A model generated the notes under the pieces. That model worked only from the letters and a program-made list of their open reading frames with translations. It was not told the origin of the DNA and did no database searches. From NCBI GenBank assembly GCA_002396065.1, contig DGWE01000054.1, forward strand, positions 1 through 9,349: DNA of 9,349 nt. The letters run 5' to 3'. Each line of letters opens with the position of its first letter. Position 1 is the first letter of the stretch. Positions 5,888 to 9,349 of this stretch are shown here, in pieces. The translations under genes were made by a program, and so were the position numbers. Source of the DNA: Eubacteriaceae bacterium UBA4266 (lineage in GTDB: Bacteria; Bacillota; Clostridia; Eubacteriales; Eubacteriaceae).

Positions 5888-5908
5888 AATAAATGTGTGT
5901 GTTATAAT
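5880..5908 (+). promoter_or_regulatory. Promoter of the purA-carAB transcript
   Basis: TATAAT (5903-5908) is preceded by TGT, an extended -10 motif, which compensates for a weak -35 (TTTATC, 5880-5885, 17-bp spacer). The predicted start is near 5915, giving a leader of about 67 nt. The -35 shares bases with the divergent radical SAM promoter, so the two may compete for polymerase. Confidence 0.65.
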
Positions 5909-5909
5909 G

Positions 5910-5932
5910 ACCACAGTATTGTGGTTTTTTTT
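5910..5932. promoter_or_regulatory. Palindrome plus T8 at the purA start site
   Basis: ACCACA-GTAT-TGTGGT (5910-5925) has two perfect 6-bp arms and is followed by a run of eight T (5925-5932). It begins 2 bp after the purA -10 element and would straddle the transcription start. It may be an operator at +1. For RNA entering from upstream it has the form of a small intrinsic terminator. It does not resemble the Bacillus PurR box. Confidence 0.4.
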
Positions 5933-5946
5933 GGAAAAATAAAACT

Positions 5947-5962
5947 GGCGGCGCAAGCTGCC
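5947..5962 (+). promoter_or_regulatory. GCAA-loop hairpin in the purA leader
   Basis: GGCGGC (5947-5952) pairs with GCTGCC (5957-5962), including one G-U pair, around a GCAA loop of the stable GNRA class. It ends 3 nt before the AAAGGA ribosome binding site of purA (5966-5971). It could influence translation or protect the 5' end. No riboswitch family is recognised in the leader. Confidence 0.35.
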
Positions 5963-5981
5963 GGGAAAGGATGTAATAAAC

Positions 5982-7253
5982 ATGGCAGTAACTGTACTCG
6001 TAGGCGCTCAGTTTGGAGACGAAGGCAAAGGCAAGATCATCGATTATCTCTGCGACAAGCAGGATTTGATCGTGCGTTTTCAGGGCGGCGACAACGCCGG
6101 CCACACCGTCGTCAACGACGCGGGCACCTTCAAATTTCATCTGGTCCCGAGCGGGATCTTCAATAAAAACGGCGAATGTCTCGTCGGCACCGGCACCGTC
6201 GTCAATTTAGACGTGCTCGCTGAAGAAATGCAGCAGGTCGAAGACGCCGGCGTCTCGACAGACAACCTGAAGATTTCCGGCAAGGCCCATCTGCTGATGC
6301 CTTACCATCAGGAACTCGACGCATTGATGGAAAGCCACGGCGGCATCGGCACGACCAAACGCGGCATCGGCGTCTGCTACGCCTTTAAAATGCTGCGCAA
6401 GAACCTGAGAGCGGAAGACCTCCTCGATCTGGACCGCGCCCACGACAAGATGCTCAACTACCTCGACGTCGTGAACAAAATGCTCGTCGCTTACGGCGGC
6501 GAAGCCGTCACCATCGAACAGGCCGACGCGAAGCTTAAAGGCTGGGCTGACAAGTTCGCAGACCGCATCGTCGAACCGATCAGCTACATTCACCGCTACC
6601 TTGATCAGGACAAGAATATCCTCTTTGAAGGGCAGCTGGCCGCGATGAAGGACATCGACCAGGGAATTTACCCCTACGTCACCTCGTCCTGCCCGTCCGG
6701 CGCCTACGCGGCGGTCACCGGCGGTTTCCCGGCGAAGAAAATCGACAAGGTCATCGGCGTCGCCAAGGCCTTCTCCTCAGCCGTCGGCGCAGGCCCCTTC
6801 CCGACTGAAGACGAAGACAGCCCGCAGCTGGCGATCATCCGCGGCGACGGCACCAAGGACGACGACGAATTCGGCGCCAGAACCGGCCGCTCCCGCCGTC
6901 TGGGCTGGCTCGACCTGCCGATCATCCGCTACACCAATTTGGTCAACGGCTTTGACGAATTGGCGCTGTGCAAGCTCGACAAGCTGGACTTCCTCGAAAG
7001 CATCAAGGTCTGCACCGGCTACAAGCTGGACGGCAAGAAGCTGGATTACTTCCCGAACACCGACGATCTGGAACGGGTCGAACCGATTTACGAAGAACTG
7101 CCGGGCTGGCAGACCTCGACGACAGGCGTGCGCAAGATCGACGACTTGCCGGAAAACGCAAAGAACTACATCAAATTCATCGAAGACCAGGTGGGCGCGC
7201 CGATTCACTACGTCGGCGTCGGCCCGGACCGCGATTCTCTCGCTGTAAGATAG
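5982..7253 (+). CDS. purA: Adenylosuccinate synthetase
   Basis: A 423-residue enzyme of the usual length, catalysing GTP-dependent joining of IMP and aspartate to adenylosuccinate, the first step from IMP to AMP, in the cytosol. Seen motifs are the phosphate loop G-D-E-G-K-G-K (12-18) with catalytic Asp13, N-A-G-H-T-V-V with His41, I-G-T-T-K-R-G-I-G (122-130), T-G-R-S-R-R-L-G-W-L-D (301-311), K-L-D (331-333) and G-P-D-R (414-417). It is a divergent variant: the usual F-E-G-A-Q-G-T-x-L-D-I-D is F-E-G-Q-L-A-A-M-K-D-I-D (215-226), and F11 replaces the common W before the phosphate loop. I recall E-G-Q-L variants among clostridial homologues, so this is probably a functional subfamily. AAAGGA lies 10 nt before the ATG. 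carA follows 50 bp downstream without a terminator. Confidence 0.95.
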   Translation: MAVTVLVGAQFGDEGKGKIIDYLCDKQDLIVRFQGGDNAGHTVVNDAGTFKFHLVPSGIFNKNGECLVGTGTVVNLDVLAEEMQQVEDAGVSTDNLKISGKAHLLMPYHQELDALMESHGGIGTTKRGIGVCYAFKMLRKNLRAEDLLDLDRAHDKMLNYLDVVNKMLVAYGGEAVTIEQADAKLKGWADKFADRIVEPISYIHRYLDQDKNILFEGQLAAMKDIDQGIYPYVTSSCPSGAYAAVTGGFPAKKIDKVIGVAKAFSSAVGAGPFPTEDEDSPQLAIIRGDGTKDDDEFGARTGRSRRLGWLDLPIIRYTNLVNGFDELALCKLDKLDFLESIKVCTGYKLDGKKLDYFPNTDDLERVEPIYEELPGWQTSTTGVRKIDDLPENAKNYIKFIEDQVGAPIHYVGVGPDRDSLAVR

Positions 7254-7303
7254 GAGTGATGGGACCGTTTGGCGTTTAGCATTGCAAGAGAAAGAGGTAT
7301 CTG

Positions 7304-8422
7304 ATGTCATATTTTAAAAAGGATAAACGGGCCTACCTGCTCCTGGCGGATGGCTCAATTTATCAGGGCTATCATTTTGGCTGCGAAGGCACCACCATCG
7401 GCGAGATCGTCTTTACCACCGGGATGACCGGCTACCAGGAAGTGCTGACTGACCCGTCCTACTGCGGGCAGATCGTCATGCAGACCTACCCGTTAATCGG
7501 CAATTACGGGATCAACAGCAGCGATATGGAAAGCTCGAAGAGCTGGGTCAACGGCTACATCGTTCGGGAATGGTGCGAAGCGCCGTCCAACTTCAGAGAA
7601 GCGGGGACGATCGACGCCTTCCTGAAAAGCCAGGGCAAGGTCGGCATCTGGGATGTGGACACCCGCCAGCTGACCCGGAAGATCCGCCGTCAGGGCACGA
7701 TGAACGGCGCCATCACCACCGAGGACGTGTACGCCCACAAGGACGAGCTGCTGGAAAAGATCCGCAGCTACAAAATCGTCAACCCGGTGCCGAAGGTGTC
7801 CGTCTCCAAGCTCGACTGGTATTACGAACGGGAAAACCGCGCGAACCACGTCGCCCTGATGGATTTCGGCTACAAGCACAACATTCTCGAAAAGCTGCTG
7901 CAGTTCGGCTGCAACGTGACGGTCATGCCCTGGGACGCGACGATCGAAGACATCCGCGAGCTCAACCCGGACGGCATCATGCTGTCCAACGGCCCGGGGG
8001 ACCCGACGGACAACGTCAAGGTCATTGACAACATCAAGCGGTTCATCGACTACGGCAAGCCGATTTTCGGCATCTGCCTCGGACATCAGCTGATGGCGCT
8101 GGCCAACGGCGCCAAAACCGAAAAAATGCCATTCGGTCACCGCGGCCTCAACCAGCCGGTCAAGGATTTGACCCAGGATCGGGTCTACATCACCAGCCAG
8201 AACCACGGCTACGCGGTGGTGAACAACACGGTGGACCCGTCGGTTGGGCAGATCACCCACATCAACATGAACGACGGCACCTGCGAAGGCATCGCCTACC
8301 CGGACATCCACGCCTTCACAGTCCAGTTCCATCCGGAAGCGAGCGCCGGCCCGAACGACACCCGCTATCTGTTTGAAAAATTCACCGATTTAATGGAAAG
8401 GGGACAGGAAGGATGCCTTTAA
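7304..8422 (+). CDS. carA: Carbamoyl-phosphate synthase small (glutaminase) subunit
   Basis: A 372-residue subunit, typical length, that hydrolyses glutamine and passes ammonia through a tunnel to CarB for carbamoyl phosphate, the precursor of pyrimidines and arginine. The N-terminal half is the CarA-specific domain, with [17 protein letters not shown] (37-53) and the [11 protein letters not shown] stretch (115-125). The C-terminal half is a class I glutamine amidotransferase with nucleophile Cys258 in G-I-C-L-G-H-Q and His343/Glu345 in F-H-P-E-A. An AAAGAGG ribosome binding site precedes the ATG by about 8 nt. The 50-bp gap after purA holds no terminator or promoter I can see, and no room for a PyrR attenuator. 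The last 10 bp overlap carB, implying coupled translation. Confidence 0.97.
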   Translation: MSYFKKDKRAYLLLADGSIYQGYHFGCEGTTIGEIVFTTGMTGYQEVLTDPSYCGQIVMQTYPLIGNYGINSSDMESSKSWVNGYIVREWCEAPSNFREAGTIDAFLKSQGKVGIWDVDTRQLTRKIRRQGTMNGAITTEDVYAHKDELLEKIRSYKIVNPVPKVSVSKLDWYYERENRANHVALMDFGYKHNILEKLLQFGCNVTVMPWDATIEDIRELNPDGIMLSNGPGDPTDNVKVIDNIKRFIDYGKPIFGICLGHQLMALANGAKTEKMPFGHRGLNQPVKDLTQDRVYITSQNHGYAVVNNTVDPSVGQITHINMNDGTCEGIAYPDIHAFTVQFHPEASAGPNDTRYLFEKFTDLMERGQEGCL

Positions 8423-9349
8423 AGAAAGAACTGAAGAAAGTACTGGTCATCGGTTCCGGCCCGATCATTATCGGACAGGCGGCGGAATTTGACTACGCCG
8501 GCACCCAGGCCTGCAAAGCGCTGCGCCAGGCGGGGCTGGAGGTCGTGCTCATCAACTCCAATCCGGCGACGATCATGACCGACAAGGCGATGGCCGACGA
8601 AGTCTACATCGAACCGCTGACCGAGGACGTCGTCAAGCGGGTCATCCTGAAGGAAAAGCCCGACGGCGTGCTGTCGACCCTCGGCGGCCAGACAGGCCTC
8701 AACCTGTCGATGGCCCTGGCGCGCAGCGGCTTCCTCGAAGCACACGGCGTCGAGCTCCTCGGCGCGGACGTGGAAACCATCGACAAGGCCGAAGACCGTC
8801 AGGCCTTTAAGGACACGATGCGCCAGATCGGCGAACCGACGATTCCGTCCAAGGTCGTCGAATCCGTCGACGACGCGATGGATTTCGCGGCCTCGATCGG
8901 CTATCCGGTCATCGTCCGCCCGGCGTTCACCCTCGGCGGCACCGGCGGCGGCATCGCCGCGACCCCGAACGACCTGCACCGCATCGCGACCCGCGGGCTG
9001 CGGCTCTCGCCGATTCACCAGGTCTTGATCGAACGGGATATCTCCGGCTGGAAGGAAATCGAATTCGAAGTCATGCGGGACGGCAAGGGCAACGTCATCA
9101 CCGTCTGCTCGATGGAAAACTTCGACCCGGTGGGTATTCACACCGGCGACTCCATCGTCGTCGCGCCGTGCCAGACCTTGTCCGACAAGGAATACCAGAT
9201 GCTCAGAACCTCGGCGCTGAAGATCATCTCGACCCTGAAGGTCGAAGGGGGCTGCAACTGCCAGTTCGCGCTGAACCCTGACAACTTCAACTACGCGGTC
9301 ATCGAAGTCAACCCCCGGGTTTCGCGCTCGTCGGCGCTGGCCTCCAAGG
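8413..9349 (+). CDS. carB: Carbamoyl-phosphate synthase large subunit, N-terminal part
   Basis: The first 312 residues of a protein that normally has about 1070; the gene runs off the window. CarB makes carbamoyl phosphate from bicarbonate, ammonia delivered by CarA, and two ATP. The visible part is the N-terminal carboxyphosphate half. It contains [17 protein letters not shown] (14-30), [12 protein letters not shown] (46-57), [10 protein letters not shown] (88-97), the ATP-grasp segment [12 protein letters not shown] (169-180) and [11 protein letters not shown] (299-309). The ATG at 8413 lies inside the end of carA; the AAAGGGGACAGGAAGG stretch just upstream provides the ribosome binding site. 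Nothing seen suggests damage. Confidence 0.97.
   Translation, partial: MPLKKELKKVLVIGSGPIIIGQAAEFDYAGTQACKALRQAGLEVVLINSNPATIMTDKAMADEVYIEPLTEDVVKRVILKEKPDGVLSTLGGQTGLNLSMALARSGFLEAHGVELLGADVETIDKAEDRQAFKDTMRQIGEPTIPSKVVESVDDAMDFAASIGYPVIVRPAFTLGGTGGGIAATPNDLHRIATRGLRLSPIHQVLIERDISGWKEIEFEVMRDGKGNVITVCSMENFDPVGIHTGDSIVVAPCQTLSDKEYQMLRTSALKIISTLKVEGGCNCQFALNPDNFNYAVIEVNPRVSRSSALASK

Noticed and set aside
5911..5932. Intrinsic terminator controlling purA by attenuation
   Set aside because: The hairpin begins at or before the predicted transcription start, so the purA transcript itself could not form the complete stem; it is listed as a palindrome instead.
5813..5983. N-terminal extension of the radical SAM gene by 57 codons
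   Set aside because: It runs through both promoters and is AT-rich and unlike the family, which begins at the ATG at 5812.
7258..7278. Six-codon ORF between purA and carA
   Set aside because: Very short, with a GGAG only 2-3 nt before its ATG; nothing distinguishes it from chance.
7254..7303. Possible PyrR attenuator before carA
   Set aside because: The gap is only 50 bp, with no terminator or antiterminator hairpins visible.
7493..8332. Minus-strand 279-codon ORF opposite carA
   Set aside because: Long but entirely antisense to a clear carA. Its protein is an Asp/Val/Arg-rich shadow with no family resemblance and no promoter or ribosome binding site.
8419..9141. Minus-strand 240-codon ORF opposite carB
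   Set aside because: Same shadow composition as the frame opposite carA; carB is certain on the other strand.

Overview
The window looks like chromosomal DNA of an anaerobic, GC-rich member of the Firmicutes (Clostridia; a Eubacteriaceae-like lineage is my guess, not shown). The reasons are the Staphylococcus/Clostridia-type class I aldolase, the clostridial-looking PurA variant, strong AAGGAGG-type ribosome binding sites, TTGACA/TATAAT promoters in AT-rich gaps between GC-rich genes, and the short U-tailed terminator hairpins. There are nine protein-coding genes, two of them cut by the window edges. I see no insertion sequence, phage gene, CRISPR array, rRNA or tRNA.

Left part, minus strand (1-2905). 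A SorC-family sugar-phosphate-responsive regulator (117-1070) is followed, 49 bp downstream, by the start of a gene whose first 22 residues resemble glycerol-1-phosphate dehydrogenase (1-67, cut by the edge). The two probably form one transcript from a near-consensus promoter at 1155-1183. A MATE-family exporter (1517-2905) lies upstream of the regulator on the same strand. The 446-bp gap between exporter and regulator (1071-1516) is the most interesting stretch. It holds the regulator promoter, a candidate operator pair, and a consensus promoter facing the other way (1339-1367) with a CsoR-like palindrome in its spacer. About 100 bp further on is a strong terminator, with no credible ORF between. 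Together these look like a gene for an approximately 125-nt small RNA.

Middle part, minus strand (2991-5812). A class I fructose-bisphosphate aldolase (3040-3927) has its own terminator and a promoter region rich in small repeats. Upstream of it lie a short-chain dehydrogenase most like the EF-P 5-aminopentanone reductase YmfI (4096-4830) and a radical SAM protein of the YhcC/TIGR01212 type (4895-5812). These last two are probably cotranscribed from a promoter at 5859-5887.

Right part, plus strand (5880-9349). A divergent promoter drives purA (5982-7253), followed after 50 bp by carA (7304-8422), which overlaps carB (8413 to the edge) by 10 bp. No terminator or new promoter is evident between them, so AMP synthesis from IMP and carbamoyl-phosphate synthesis for pyrimidines and arginine appear to share a transcript. 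The radical SAM and purA promoters are back to back with overlapping -35 elements.

Most of the window is ordinary core metabolism. The best candidates for something undescribed are the orphan small-RNA gene with its CsoR-like operator and, more modestly, the repeat-rich aldolase control region and the palindrome at the purA start site.
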